Shown here: positions 23,301-34,427 of the stretch, piece by piece | Layout: each line of letters starts with the position of its first letter | Position numbering within the stretch: the first letter of the stretch is position 1 | NCBI GenBank assembly: GCA_033439295.1 | Contig: JAVTLE010000023.1 | Span: 62,001 to 126,000, forward strand | From: Deuterostichococcus epilithicus | Lineage: Eukaryota > Chlorophyta > Trebouxiophyceae > Prasiolales > Stichococcaceae | Direction: 5' to 3' | DNA: 64,000 nt | The notes under the pieces: generated by a model | Databases searched by the model: none | Told to the model about the DNA's origin: nothing | The model's input: the letters and a program-made list of their open reading frames with translations, nothing else | Translations under genes and position numbers: made by a program

Positions 23301-25494
23301 GGGTAGGACAGGCCAGCAGGCAGCCCGCCGGCGGCAAGCGTTCCCTTTTCCCAAGTGGTGGCGATGCTCCAGTTGAAAATTGTCATCCATCCGGCACATG
23401 CTGCCGCCCTGGCGTTCTGCTCTCCGGTGCTGCCACCGGCAGCCTTCTTTGTGTGCTGCAAACAGCAGCACTGTTGCTGGACATGTCACCTAAGCTCTAT
23501 CGTTTTTGGCTGAAGCCCCTGCTCCACTTTGCTTTGCAGCTGCCGGCGTCATTCTTTGCGTACCGCAAGCAGCAGCACCGCTGGACCTGTGGCCCGGTGC
23601 AGCTGTGGCGCAAGACTGCGTACTACATCTGGCGCTCCAGCCTGCCGCTGCACCGCAAGGTGAGCAGGGCGCATCTCAAAGGGTTCACATCGCAGCCTTC
23701 ACTGCAGCCCACTGCAGCTGTCATAGCAGGGGTGACGCAGCGGTTGTCAGTGAGCACAGCACTCAGAGCTGGCGGAGCCTCGGGCTTGCTGCTCACCCTG
23801 TCGCGTTGAAGCGGTCTCGAATCTGACAGCTGCAGCACATGCTGTGGCACTGTGTGGTGAACCCTGGGTGTGGCGCAGTCGGAAGCAGCTGCGCAGTCAG
23901 AAACAGCACCTGCTGCCAGCCGCACATGTTCAGGGCAAGCACTGGTGTCACCCCGCAGATCGACATCCTGTTCTGCTACTTCGGCATCCGCAAGTTTGCT
24001 ACGCACTGGGTGTCGCTCGGCTTCTTCTGCATGCTGGTGCCGCTGTCCACCTTCACCCCTGAGGTTTGTGCTTCCGCCTTCCGCAACTTCCCCACTGCCT
24101 GCCGCACCCGCCACCGCGGAGGTGCTTTGTGTGACACAGAAATGCGTGCGCTGCTCTGCACCCACAGGCTGCCCATCTTGTCTGCAAGCTGCCCAACGTC
24201 AGGATCTGTGCATGATGTGTCGTCGTCGCCGCCGCCGCATTGCGCTCATGCTGCAACCTCCATTCCGACTGCAGGTGTCCATCCCGCTGTGGGCGCTGGT
24301 GCACCTGCCGGTGGTCGTCACCCTGTCGACCGCAGCCTTCACGCCCAACGGCTGGGTGCACTCCATCCTGTACGTGCTCTTCGAGAACGCGATGGGCATC
24401 GTCAAGCTGGGCGCCGTCATCGCGGGTGAGTGAAGTCTTTTGCTTGAGGGTTCAGGGATGAAAAATCCATTTGTGCTTCACCTTCACACCTCATCCTGGG
24501 TGTACCCAGCAGCCCTCCGCACAGCCTTTCGCAAGAGCCCGCAGTGAGCTGTGGGCGCAGTCCACAATGCTGCGTGTTCCGGAGCGTCCTTGCGACCGTT
24601 TCCGCTCGCCAGTCCTGGCACGCAGCCTCCGGCGCAGGGCCATTGCAGTGCAGCCACCTGCTGCGCAAGACTTTCCCTTCCACCTGGAGGCTTTCATCTG
24701 CAGCAGCTGTGAACGGGTCCATCCAGCCTCACCGATCGTCGAATTGGCAGCAGAACCCAACCGGGGCTGCAACACCTGGTTCTTAGTATGCTGAACTCGC
24801 CTTGCAACCGCGTGGATTTTTTCCATTACAGGCATGCTCGACCTGAAGGGCGCCCACGAGTGGGTGGTCACCACCAAACTGGGCAGCAGCGACGTGCGTC
24901 CGGGCACGACCCCCGTCATGACCACGCGCAACTGCCGCCTGTACGGCGGCGAGATGGCGATGTCGGGCTTTGTCCTGGCGGCGGCGTTCTACGGCGTGTT
25001 CACCGTCAACCGCTGGACCTTCTCCATCTTCCTGTTCCTCCAGGTGTATACTCAATGCAACTTCGAACCCTGAGTCCTGGTGGTCTGCAGGGCAGGAGCT
25101 CTCCTCCTGCCTGCCCCTGTTGCACTCGTCCAGGCAGACGACCTGTGCGTACTTTGCACACCACCTGCTGCAGTGCTTTGAGGCAAACTTGAATTTTTAC
25201 ACCCTGTCTCGCGGCTGTGCCTCCTGTCGTGGCCGCATCCGGCAAAAAATTGGCAGACTTGTGCTGCAGTGTCCGGCGTGTTCCAGCTGCTCCGGACCTC
25301 CTGCGGCTGAGCTCCTTAAACCCTTGAACCTGAACCCTATGTGGCCGCTTGTGCAGGGCATGGTGTTCTTCGCCTTCGGCTTCAACCTGGTCGACTGCGG
25401 CGGCCTGCTGGGCGGTCGCCTCGACTCCGGCGACACGAAGCTCCCCGCCAAAAAGGTGTTCATTGGAATGTTCATCATCTGCTGCAACCCTTGA
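20386..25494 (+). CDS. CslA/CslC-type family 2 glycosyltransferase (putative mannan/glucan synthase)
   Basis: Golgi membrane polysaccharide synthase of the plant CslA/CslC lineage; CslA makes beta-mannan and CslC the xyloglucan backbone (family knowledge), and the substrate cannot be told from sequence. Ten exons join in phase: 20386-20721, 21190-21327, 21817-21987, 22471-22568, 22904-23036, 23540-23659, 23959-24063, 24275-24425, 24832-25043 and 25357-25494. They give about 533 residues, the family's usual length. GT2 motifs are complete: D115/D116 (VLDDSTD), DxD at 173-175 (IFDADF), E266-D267 (TVEDMDL) and QQHRW at 303-307. There is one N-terminal membrane segment, with several after the catalytic core (LFCYFGIRK...FFCMLVPLS; LVHLPVVVTLS; FVLAAAFYGVF; FSIFLFLQ). 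At least six decayed exon-end copies sit in its introns. Confidence 0.95.
21367..21438 (+). repeat. Decayed copy of the 3' end of CslA exon 2
   Basis: The stretch starting gcatggaggtcgaggtctgc matches the exon at about 21264-21330 (gcgtggaaatcgaggtccgc...), including the end that reads CTGCACGAG/GTGAGG in the exon and ctgcatgag/gtattt in the copy. The peptide decays from VEIEVRRRTNRAGYKAGALHE to VEVCRNTKSVGATMLARCMR. Confidence 0.85.
21705..21786 (+). repeat. In-frame upstream copy of CslA exon 3 start, catalytic Asp lost
   Basis: After an acceptor at 21706-21708 the copy reads GDKFLSDCECIANLGAAFKP, against GVKFLSDCEYIAIFDADFKP in the true exon at 21817. The copy lacks both aspartates of the DxD motif. 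Offset is 108 nt and the frame stays open into the true exon, so use of the upstream acceptor would insert 36 residues. Confidence 0.88.
22080..22150 (+). repeat. Decayed copy of the 3' end of CslA exon 3
   Basis: gcagacgcgctgggtgt at about 22098-22114 and the following bases to the ccttgcccgt near 22150 repeat 21938-21990 (gtgcagacgcgctgggtgtt ... gagtcctacctaaccaag). One reading of the copy is QTRWVSANTGESYLA against QTRWVFTNPEESYLT. Confidence 0.85.
22433..22447 (+). repeat. Telomere-like tract near an intron end
   Basis: ccctaaaccctgaaa lies about 25 bp upstream of the acceptor of CslA exon 4 (22471). Confidence 0.85.
22783..22850 (+). repeat. Decayed copy of the acceptor and 5' end of CslA exon 5
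   Basis: ctgcaggcgcc...acggcatcggcggctg at 22783-22830 matches ctgcaggcgcc...acagcatcggcggctg at about 22899-22935. It lies about 115 bp upstream of the true acceptor. Confidence 0.8.
23086..23165 (+). repeat. Decayed copy of the 3' end of CslA exon 5
   Basis: gacatcgatttgcgaagcca at about 23089 through tggaggacacaccccctgcc to 23160 repeats gacatggacctgtcgctgcg ... ctggaggacaccacctgcct of the exon at 22960-23036. It lies in the downstream intron. Confidence 0.85.
23425..23505 (+). repeat. Decayed copy of the 5' end of CslA exon 6
   Basis: The stretch reads LPPAAFFVCCKQQHCCWTC in one frame, against LPASFFAYRKQQHRWTC in the exon starting at 23540. The QxxRW motif is destroyed in the copy (QQHCCW). 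Confidence 0.82.
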
Positions 25495-27568
25495 GGGGAC
25501 GCTCTTGTGGGACATCCTAGGGCGAGGAGGATGAGAGCCGCATACCTGCCTGTGCCAGCGGTGGGTTGAAGACGGGTTCTGCTGACCTGCTGTGCCGGGA
25601 CACAGGCTCGAGGCACGTATGCCCCCTGCGAAGCTGCTTCTCTAATGCTCCTTGTCACACCCGCGTAGGCGGCCAGCCAGCTGCCGAAGCGCACCTTCAG
25701 CGTGCCGTGAGCAGCGCTCACACAGCCCAGCACAGCGTAAACGTGCCAGCCGCGCGACTGCGCCGCGGCGGCGCGCCAGCCAGCCGGCACCGGGGTGCGG
25801 CGGCGACAGCGGCGTCGCCCGCTGCCCGCCCTTCCTGCCCCCGGCGCCGTGCAATTCTTTGCGCCGGCCCGGCTGGGGCGGGAGGCGGCGCCCGGGAGTT
25901 CGATCGGAATGGACGACATTGAAATGAAGGGACGCAGACTGGCGAGGAGAGTTTGTGCAGCCCTCGTCGTTGGAACAACGCACATTGAACACATTGCGGT
26001 TTGGCGAGGAAGGGGGGTAGGGGAGCAGGGGGCTGGTTGGCAAACCGCCGCATAGCGGGTCGTCGGAGTGGGCGGGTGGTTGCCCCCGCTGGCAGCGCCA
26101 TGCGCCCGCGGAGGCATGCAGACTGCAATTTACCTATAGCACACCAGCATCAGCAGGCCGTCACGGTCACAGACAGGATTTTGGACGCCGCCCCTCGGTC
26201 CGCAGCATTGCAACGCGCAAGTCAGGTCAGTCCGTAGGATGAGGAGGCTACAGGGTGGGCGGCAACCGCCCCTCTCGCAGCCTCAGGTCGTGCGCCTGTG
26301 CGTCGTTGTCACAACATCATATAACGCTAGAGTTGGGTGCCTCAAAGAACTCTCTGGACGTCTTTTTTAGCAGCGAGGGTGCGGCGGGCAGATAGCGTGG
26401 CTCTTGGGGATGCCTCTGCGGTGCCGGCTCTCTGGCGCCGCTTGCGGTCGTTTCCGCTTTGCTGCCGCTGCGCTGGCAGGTGCGCTTAGTGCGCTGTGCC
26501 TCCGCATGCAGAGTCCCGAGCATTCGGAGCTGTCGCACTGCAGCACCGGACCATTGCACCTGGAACTGGAGTTGTGTTTTCGCACCGCACTGGATTTGTT
26601 TGTCAAGATGTGCGTAGCCTGTTTGCTAGAGAGAGTGTCCTTGCAGTCCTGCCCGACGACGAAACTGAAAAATCAAACATCAAGTTTCCACCACCCTTCC
26701 GCAAAACAATACGTCAAAGCAGCCACGCTGGGCCGCTGTGTGCGCAAGGGCTGGTACGCGGACCACCGTCCTTGAGCAATAACCATGCTCGGCGTCAAGG
26801 GCAGCGCTGCTCGGCGGGGCGGCGGAACATCATTGACAGCGAGCACCGCCGCTGCCGCAAGGCAAGCGGCGGGCCAGGCCAGCAGTCAGCGTGGCCCGCC
26901 TGCACGGCGAGCGGTTGTGGCCCCTCCAACATGTGGGGTGGGCGGCCCCAGGACCACATGAACAGCTACTGTAGCCAGAGGGTTTTGAGCAAAAGCGACT
27001 TTCTGCCGAAGTGGAAAGTCGGCAGAAAGTCGTCAGCGGACTAATTCTCGTCATGGTTCGTAAGGCAAATCAACCATCATCCTGGGCCAAAGCTTCGCCC
27101 CGGCAGAACACCATTTCCACAGCCTTCGCTTGAGAGCTTTCGTCCACCTGTTGTCCTGACATGCGGCAACTCCCGCGCGCAGCCACCTGTTAGCAAGCGG
27201 GCTGCCGCACCCGAGTCCTGGAGTTTCGCAAGCAATATTCAGGTACTGCATCCTTCATCCGGCTGACAACTGCACCGTGCCGTTCCATGTCCTTGATGAC
27301 GAGTGATATACCCCCTGCACGAAGTAGATCGGGCTTGAGAGCGCACACCCGCGGGCTGTACGGTGATCTCATCACCATCGCTACGGTTCGTCACCTGAGC
27401 TGCAGCTCCTGTTCCGTGCTCACGCAGGTGGTGCCGCCTGCTGCAGCGCAGGCCGTAGCCCGGCTCCCCCAGCCAGTCAGGCCGCCAGAGCAGCGGCACC
27501 ACCACTGCAGCTGCGCCGCCACCGGTCCCGCCCCCATCCGGTGTTGCCCTGCAGCAGCTCCGGTAGCC
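25495..27568. other. No supported gene between CslA-type gene and the first membrane-protein gene
   Basis: A 182-codon plus-strand frame at 26496-27044 is the longest candidate. Its first half (SIKFPPPFRKTIRQ-like) looks non-repetitive, but no family, splice pattern or conserved motif could be recognised. The GC-rich part at 25640-25900 is open in several frames at once. Confidence 0.4.
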
Positions 27569-29641
27569 ATGGTGCGCTCGCCGCTGCGCCTACTGCGGCG
27601 CCAGGGCAGCTCCGCGCCGCCCAGCCCCACCGCAGCAGCCGCCCAGGACCTGAGCGGGCAGGCCGCCGACAGTGCACACAGCACCCAGAATGGCGACGCC
27701 GGCCGCGGCGCGCTGGCAGCGAAGATCCCTGCACTGAACGGGCTGCTGGTGACGGGCGGCGACGGGAGCGGCGACGGCGGCCCCGCCACGGCTGGCGACT
27801 TTGTGCCAGAGCATGCCGAGGCAACAGAGCAGGTGGTGCTGCTGCTGCGGGACCCCAACGCTGGCTTCCTGTCGCGGCTGTGGAGGTGTGCCCTCTCGAA
27901 GAACCGGACGTGCACTCTCCTCCACAGTCTATAGCATTTTGTACAAGTTGCCTGTATGCGTAAAGCCGGACACTGTGGGTCTGGGATTGGTGCTTGCCTG
28001 ATAGAAGCCTTGCCGCTTTGCCACCAGAAGGCTTTGGACTGCTGCCTCGTGCATTAGGGCTCGGTTGCATTCTCAGTGTTGCTGGCTTTACCGACCGGCT
28101 GCACGACTCGCCTGCCGCCTTTCGCCGCTCGGCGGAACGCAGCCATCCGCCTGAGCCGTTTTCTGCACCGCATGCATGTCGAAAGTAGTTGCATGTGCAT
28201 GCCCCACGAGGGCCGGGAGCCGCTGCCGCCCCCGCCGCCGCCTCGCGGCAGCCCCTGCCTGCCTCCTGACTTGCGCACGCACTTTGTCCCCCGTGCTGCC
28301 CGCAGGGACTTGATGCTCAAGGTGTCCATTTACAGAATCACCTTCACGATGAACTGCCTGGACCCCTGGGAGCAGGTGCCAAAACCCCAAACCCGACCCG
28401 CCAGGCCGGAGCCGCCCACCTCATTCGAAACCCTAGCCAACAACATTTGCGAGTCGTGAACACGGCATGGGGTGACGGCTGCCGGCGCCGCTGTGTCTGC
28501 CGTGCAGAAAGGCCGCCATCGCTGCGTCGCTGTACAACATAACCTTCGCGTTCAACTGCTTTGACGTGTGGGAACAGGCACGATCCCACTCTTGTGTGTG
28601 TTTGCTTCGCCCAACGTGTGCGCAGACAATGCACTAGCACACGGATCACGGATGACGGACGACATGTCATGAATACCCGGCATCTGGCAGCCTCCTGCAT
28701 TGCTTGGATGCCGCCCACTGGCGGCGGGGGTCATCTGTCAGATGCCTGCAGCCGTAGCCCATGGCTGCAAGTGCCCCGCTTGTGTGAGTTTGAAAGCGGA
28801 GTGCGTGCCGGGGTCCGGGCAGCACAGCGCACCATCCCGCATATGGCATTTGCAGCAGTGCCATAACAGCCATCTCTGGCTGCCCAAACGCAGCTTGTTG
28901 CCAACCTCTGCAGAAACCCTGTCCAGGAAGCCCGTTGGCAGCCCACCTTTGCTCACCTTTGCCGAGCTGCGGAGGGCCCCCCTTTGCCACATCTATATGG
29001 TTTCCTCTTGTCCAGTTCGTCCTTCCTCCCAGCGTGGGTTGTTCGATCTTCCGCGCAGGTGCTGGGCAATCTGTTGCTGCTGGGCTCGCTGGCGCTGCTC
29101 GTGTTTGGCGTCTGGCGCGAGGGTGGCCGCATGCTGCACTCCGGTGCTGCGCTGCTGCAGCAGTGGTGCGTTTTCCGGCTGCGCTCCTGTCCTGCGCATG
29201 CCCTGCCTCCAGGGTGTAGGGTTCCAGCTGAACTGTGACGCGTTAGAATCTGCGGAGGGATGCGAAGTTGCCGCCTGCAGGAGGGACGTAGCCGGCGGCA
29301 TCCTGCAGCGCCCGGTAAGCAGCACCGACAGCAGATACGCAGCCGCCGCCAGCCGCAGCCGGCACGACGCGCATGCCTTTGAGGCTTCGTCATCCGCCAC
29401 CATGCCTCCTCAGAAATCATCACACGCCCTTTCATTGCCGCAGGACGGACAGTCGCTAGGGTGTGAGCCGCCTCTGAGGCATTCTCGTGGGGCCATCTGG
29501 CTAGCGCCGGCCGCGGTCGGGACTCTGAGGTTGCTTCGCGGCCGGCGCGGCAGATCTCAAGGAAGCAGCATGCAGAGGCTGCGGACATCGGCTTGGCGGC
29601 CCTGTCCTCAAGACATTCAGCTCCAGGGTTCCTGCGGCTAA
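27569..29641 (+). CDS. Hypothetical small membrane protein with duplicated exon
   Basis: Family not recognised. Exon 1 (27569-27885) encodes a low-complexity, presumably cytosolic or targeting N-terminus that ends VVLLLRDPNAGFLSRLW. It can join either of two 70-nt exons in the same phase: 28306-28375 (DLMLKVSIYRITFTMNCLDPWEQ, GT donor) or 28508-28577 (KAAIAASLYNITFAFNCFDVWEQ, GC donor). Both continue in phase into 29059-29165 (VLGNLLLLGSLALLVFGVW, a clear membrane helix, then REGGRMLHSGAALLQQ). Exons 29281-29314 and 29444-29641 then fit by phase and splice sites and bring a stop, but their protein sequence is unremarkable and they are less sure. Total is about 241 residues. The second of the paired exons has the more natural membrane-proximal sequence. 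Confidence 0.55.
28306..28577 (+). repeat. Tandem pair of 70-nt homologous exons
   Basis: 28306-28375 and 28508-28577 have the same length and the same phase at both ends, and share the peptide pattern Y-(R/N)-ITF-(T/A)-(M/F)-NC-(L/F)-D-(P/V)-WEQ. The first has a GT donor and the second GC. Spacing is 202 bp. Confidence 0.85.
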
Positions 29642-30989
29642 CGGCACATGTGGCGCAGCCGCCGCCGCTGCGGGGCCACCTCTCAGGGGTGGACAGGGCC
29701 GCCACCGGTCCGCCGCGTCTGTCTGCTGATATGTAACGAGCTACACCAGGTTGTGGATGCTATTTCCGCATCGAACTCTAAATTGTGTTTGCATCAGTTT
29801 TCATGGCAGACATCGCCGCCACACATCGCGTGCTCCAGGCGTCTGCAGCTTCGAAGGTTGCTGATAATGAGTTGTCAGCTCCATGGACGTTATAGCGTGG
29901 TGCACTTTCTATCAGTATTTCCCTGCCCTTGCTTCGGCAGGCTTCGCTTCTCAGCGTCTTGCTGTTGCTTGGTACGACCTTATGGCCGCAGAGCCATCCC
30001 TGCCTGCATGTTGTACTTAATGTCTGCCGCGTCAGTGTTTTTTTCACAACCAGAGGTTGTGCTGTGTAATCATTCATACGGATGCCTGTGAGGACGAGGC
30101 AGCAAGGTCGCAACCTTGAAGACTTTCCAGCGGACAACAACCTCGGAAGCACCGATGAGATCTGATTGTGTGCCGAGACTTGCAATAACCGGCTGGCACC
30201 TGCTTGACAACGTTGTCCCCCCGGCAACCGTCTTCCCTCGCCCCATTCCGTCGAAAACCAAAGCCGCCGAGGCACTTGAGGCACCTGTCTAACGAACCTG
30301 GGACACTTCCTGTCAGCCTGACCCTCGAGCCAGGTGCCTTTTCTGTCGTGTGCATGTTGCTTGGCCGACCCCGCCTGAGTGCATTCCACCCGCTCGCACT
30401 TTGGTTCTCGTTTCCTTAGTTGCGGGGACAGTAGCACTTGAGGCACCGCCACGGTGAGTATTGGCGGACAAGTTTCAACGTCCTCATGTGCATGAGGGGC
30501 GCCTGGACACGAAGCCAGCCGTCTGCTTCTTCGAGTCTTTCTCAGCATGTTGACAGGCTTCCAAACGATAGTTTTGGTGTGAGGTCAGTCGGCAGGTCAA
30601 ACCGAGACGTGCACTTGCGGGGGAGTGTTGCAATAGTAGGTCGTTCCATGAATTCGAGACTCACAAACCCGTTCGTGTCTGCCCGGCACAGAGCTGACTG
30701 GCGAACGTGAAATCTGACTTGCATGCGAGACTTCAAAAGCCTGAAGCCCCGAGGTTCAGATGGTTGTTGAGTGAGTGCACCAGCCACAGTACAGCCGCCA
30801 GTTCACATATCAGCATCGACTTGGCTTTGCCATCAGTAGACCGCATGTTCGGCCGTTGTCCTTGTTTCTTCATTTATATATGCTAAGGCTATGCTGGCAC
30901 ACCAATGGCGGCAGCGAAGTGGCCGCTGCCACCCTTGCAACTGCCGCCGTGCCATCGTTGTTGCTGCTTTGCCAGCGCGGTTTGGTGCA
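29642..30989. other. No supported gene between the two small membrane-protein genes
   Basis: The first part (29760-30080) is AT-richer than its surroundings and probably 3' UTR and spacer. Open frames at 29648-30091 (plus) and 29778-30548 (minus) show no domain or exon chain. Confidence 0.4.
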
Positions 30990-32194
30990 ATGCAATCGTT
31001 CACGCACCGCACTGTTGCTGCTGCAGAGATGGCGGCAGCGACACGACAGGCAGCGGGAGGAGTCAGGATGGCAGCCCCGCAGCAGCGTCCGAGCAGCAGC
31101 CTGCGGCACAATATGCCGGCGGCCTCAGCTCCCAGCTGTGGTGGCGCACACGGCAACTCTGCCGATGCGCAGCGGAGCAGCCTGCTGCAATGCAGTGGCG
31201 GCATCGAGGAGCCTCTGTGCTGCTGCGCTGACCACGGCGGCACGTGCTCAGGTGCGGCTGCAGCATGGTGGCGCTCTGCACAACTACCTGCCGCTGCTCG
31301 GTTACTGCCGCCTTGCGCCGTCACAGGTAGTATCAGCACGCCCTTTCCAGAGCAGGTCACCATTGTGTGCAAGACATGTAACACTTATACCAAGAGGCCA
31401 ATTGCGGGCTCGCAACCGCGTCCTGTACTCGAAACGATGAGGACCAGGGGGTTGGGGGGGGGGCTTGGTGGCCTTGCCATTCATCGAATGTAAAAGTGAG
31501 CTGAAGTGACGCTTGCGCTGCAGGATCAGGATCTCATCCCGTGAAGCTGCTGTGGGACCCCAACCCATCGCAGCGTGCCTGCAAGCTCAGGTGCCGCACA
31601 CACCACCACCCTCGTTGCATCCGCCTGGGGGCATTCATTTGTGCTATGGTTTGGTCTTGAACGATACCGCACCACATGCCGCACGGCATCCGCGGGCAAT
31701 AGCAACAGGCGCTGTCTCGTCGTGTTTGAGGGTCTCAGAACAGAATTGCTCGGCGCTGTCTCGTCGTGTTTGAGGGTCATAGAACAGAACTGCTCGGCAG
31801 CTGGAGGTGATGTGCGGTCACAATGCATGCAGCATGGCAAAGTGCTTGCATGGCCGTTTTCCCTAAATCATGCGCACCGATATGATCCATCGCCTGCAGC
31901 GGCGGGGCTGCAACTGACGCGCAGTGCGGCGACCCAACTACTTGCGTTAATGTACCAGCAAAGCAGCCAGTCTCAGCATTCTCAGAGCCCAGAAGGTGCC
32001 TGCGCAGGCGCGTCCGCATCCAGGCCTACCGTTTTCACGTCACCTGCGGCTTCACGGCGGCGGAGCCATGGGAGTATGCAATAGGTTACGTGGTGATAGC
32101 AGCCTTTGGCGGCGCAGCGGCGTGGAAAGTGGCCGCCTTGGTGGCCGCGGCCACGAGAGGCGTCGCTGCCATTGCGAATGCGCTGTTGAGCTGA
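30990..32194 (+). CDS. Hypothetical organelle-targeted or membrane protein
   Basis: Family not recognised. Three exons join in phase: 30990-31326, 31524-31590 and 31993-32194, giving about 201 residues. The N-terminal 60 residues (MQSFTHRTVAAAEMAAATRQ...) are rich in Ala, Ser and Arg with no acidic residues until position 14, as in algal organelle transit peptides. The middle exon reads GSGSHPVKLLWDPNPSQRACKL. The last exon has a basic stretch (RRCLRRRVRIQAYRFH), then WEYAIGYVVIAAFGGAAAWK and an Ala-rich helix to the stop, so one or two membrane segments at the C-terminus. Support is phase agreement, splice sites and hydrophobicity only. Confidence 0.5.
31709..31796 (+). repeat. 44-bp direct tandem duplication in an intron
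   Basis: gcgctgtctcgtcgtgtttg begins at 31709 and again at 31753, and the two 44-bp units differ at only a few bases. It lies between exons 2 and 3 of the 30990-32194 gene. Confidence 0.92.
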
Positions 32195-33241
32195 GCTGAG
32201 TGCGCGAGCGGCGGGCGGGCGAGCTGTGCGTGCTGTAGCATCAAAGGACAGCCGCGACGCAGCAGCAGCTGGGCTGCAACGCAGCCAAAGGGGCCGCCCA
32301 GCAATGCCCCTACTCGCCGGCATGGTCCGTTGGAAAATGCGGCGGGGTCGTGTGGTGCAAAGCCGCCGCGACATGTAGCCCTTGTGCAGCAGCTTTATCA
32401 GGTACTGCATGCAGTCGTGATTGCGCGTGAGTGCAGCAGACAAGGCCTGCGCCAGCCGCCTGGATTGCACGAGTGCCGCTGCTCAGGCGTGGCACCTGTG
32501 GGCGGCAGGATCATTGTGCGACAGCTGTTGGACCTAGTGTCATGCAGACAGTAGTATCCACTATCCAAGTCAGCGCATCAGGGGAGTTGAATGTGACTGC
32601 TCATTGTGCACCAGGGGAGACTTGCAGTCTCGAATGATCCACATTCCGATACGCTGGCCGCTGAACAACAACACCCGCCATATATACTGAGAGTGCTTGA
32701 ATTTGGCAGTCGGCCTCAAGCTCATCTCCGATCCAGTCACGCGCAGTGCTGCACCAGTGGGTTCGCACCGAAGGCAACACATTTTCAGTGCTGCCTTCGG
32801 TAGCACTGAAAACAGCACAAGAGTTTGCAGCAATTGATAGGCAGCAGAGATCGTCACCACTGGCGCAGCAATCTGCCGGACAGCGCAGGTGTAATTTCGC
32901 ATAGACCGGTCAGCGGACAGATGCAGCACCTTGCCGGCCATCGGGCTGCTGGCAGTTGCGGAATGCTTGCAGCCGTTTGATTCAGTCGCGTCATGCCCTC
33001 TACTAGAGTCTGCCAGGGGAGGGCGCTGGCGGCTGGCCGCTCATGAGGCCCATTCCTCTTCCTCGACACTCGCCCGGTCCAAGGTGACGAAGTTTGCGTC
33101 ATTATCGGCGAATGCCGTCCATACTTCGCTTGCTGCTCCCCGCCACCTGCCGAGCTGCGTACCAGGCGCCCCCGCCCCCGTCCCCGCCAGGAACCAGCCC
33201 TTCCAGCCCCACGCGACGCAGCATCGTGCTGTCATAAAACC
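32195..33241. other. Convergent 3' region; no supported gene
   Basis: It lies between the plus-strand membrane-protein gene and the minus-strand ELF4-like gene. A minus-strand frame at 31982-32470 overlaps the real exon 31993-32194 and is its shadow. Nothing else recognisable. An inverted repeat at about 32770-32812 (gaaggcaacacattttcagtgctgc / tgccttcggtagcactgaaaac) could form a hairpin. Confidence 0.4.
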
Positions 33242-34365
33242 CTAGACGCCGCCGCCGGCGACGGCGCCGCCGGGCCTCCCCGCCGTCGCCGTGAACGCCT
33301 CAAAGGACGTGCCCATCTCCTGATACAGGTCCATCACCTGTACCAGGAGTTTGACAAGAGTTTTCTACCACAACTCTTCTGGGTACTCTCCTGCAGCGCG
33401 ACCGTCCACGATGTCAGCTTTAGGAATATGAGCCGCCGACTGATCTATGGGGCTGAGCAATATGAGCAGGCACATCAAGAAGCTGTCTACTACCAGTCCC
33501 CATCCCCTGGTGCAAGGATTACTGCCTGCAGCGTCACCACACACCTTGCGGCACCATTTCACACCTTGGCAACGTTGTCGTTGAGCTCCCCGATCAGCAG
33601 CTGGTTGCGGGCCAGGCCCTCAGGTGCCCGCTCCTCGTGGTTCGCCGCGATCTCCTTGATCAGCAGCCTGCGGGGCGGGATGCGGCACACTGAAACATCC
33701 GAGATGAGCAGCCTGCGGGGCGGGGGCGGCACACTAGAAAGATCCGAGCCTCATAAGTGCCTGTGCATGCATGCAGACGGCAAGAGCACGTCCAATTGCA
33801 GAATGTCGCTTGCGGCCGGCATGCATGCCGCCCGGGCGGCGAACAGAACAGGCCGGTAAAACTCACAGCATCCGCCCCCTCGCGCACTTGTTCTGGTCGA
33901 GGATGTTTTGCACGTTGCCCGTCAGCTCGAAGCCGGGCCAGCCGAGCCCGTCCGGCGGCATCGCCGGCTCTGCAGCCGCCGGCGGCGCCACCGCTGGCGC
34001 CGGCACCACGAACGCCGGCGGCGCTCCCACCCCTCCTGGCAGCGCCGCCGGCGCCGCCAGCATCTGTGCGGGCGCCGCCTGCGCCGCAGGGACCGTCTGC
34101 AGCGGCTGCTGAGGCTGCGCGCTGGACCAGGGCTGCTGCTGCTGCTGCTGCTGCTGCTGTGGCTGCTGCAGCACCGCTGCCATGCCTCCGTTCAGCATGC
34201 CCGCATCTGTCGCGGGCTGGCCTGCATAGCCCCCGACAGGCTGCTGCACAAATGAAGGCGCCACCGGCGCCTGCTGCATGGTTGGGCGTGCTGGCCCCGC
34301 CTGTGGCTGTGGATTTCCGAATTCCTGCTGCCGTGCGACTGCAGGCTTCGCAGCCTGCAGCACAG

Positions 34366-34427
<62 letters not shown>

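Noticed and set aside
26496-27044. 182-codon plus-strand ORF as a gene
   Set aside because: No recognisable domain or conserved motif; kept only as a note for the intergenic region.
31252-31326. Exon VRLQHGGALHNYLPLLGYCRLAPSQ in frame 0
   Set aside because: Joining it to 31524 gives an immediate stop. The alternative frame joins two further exons in phase and ends in a plausible membrane segment.
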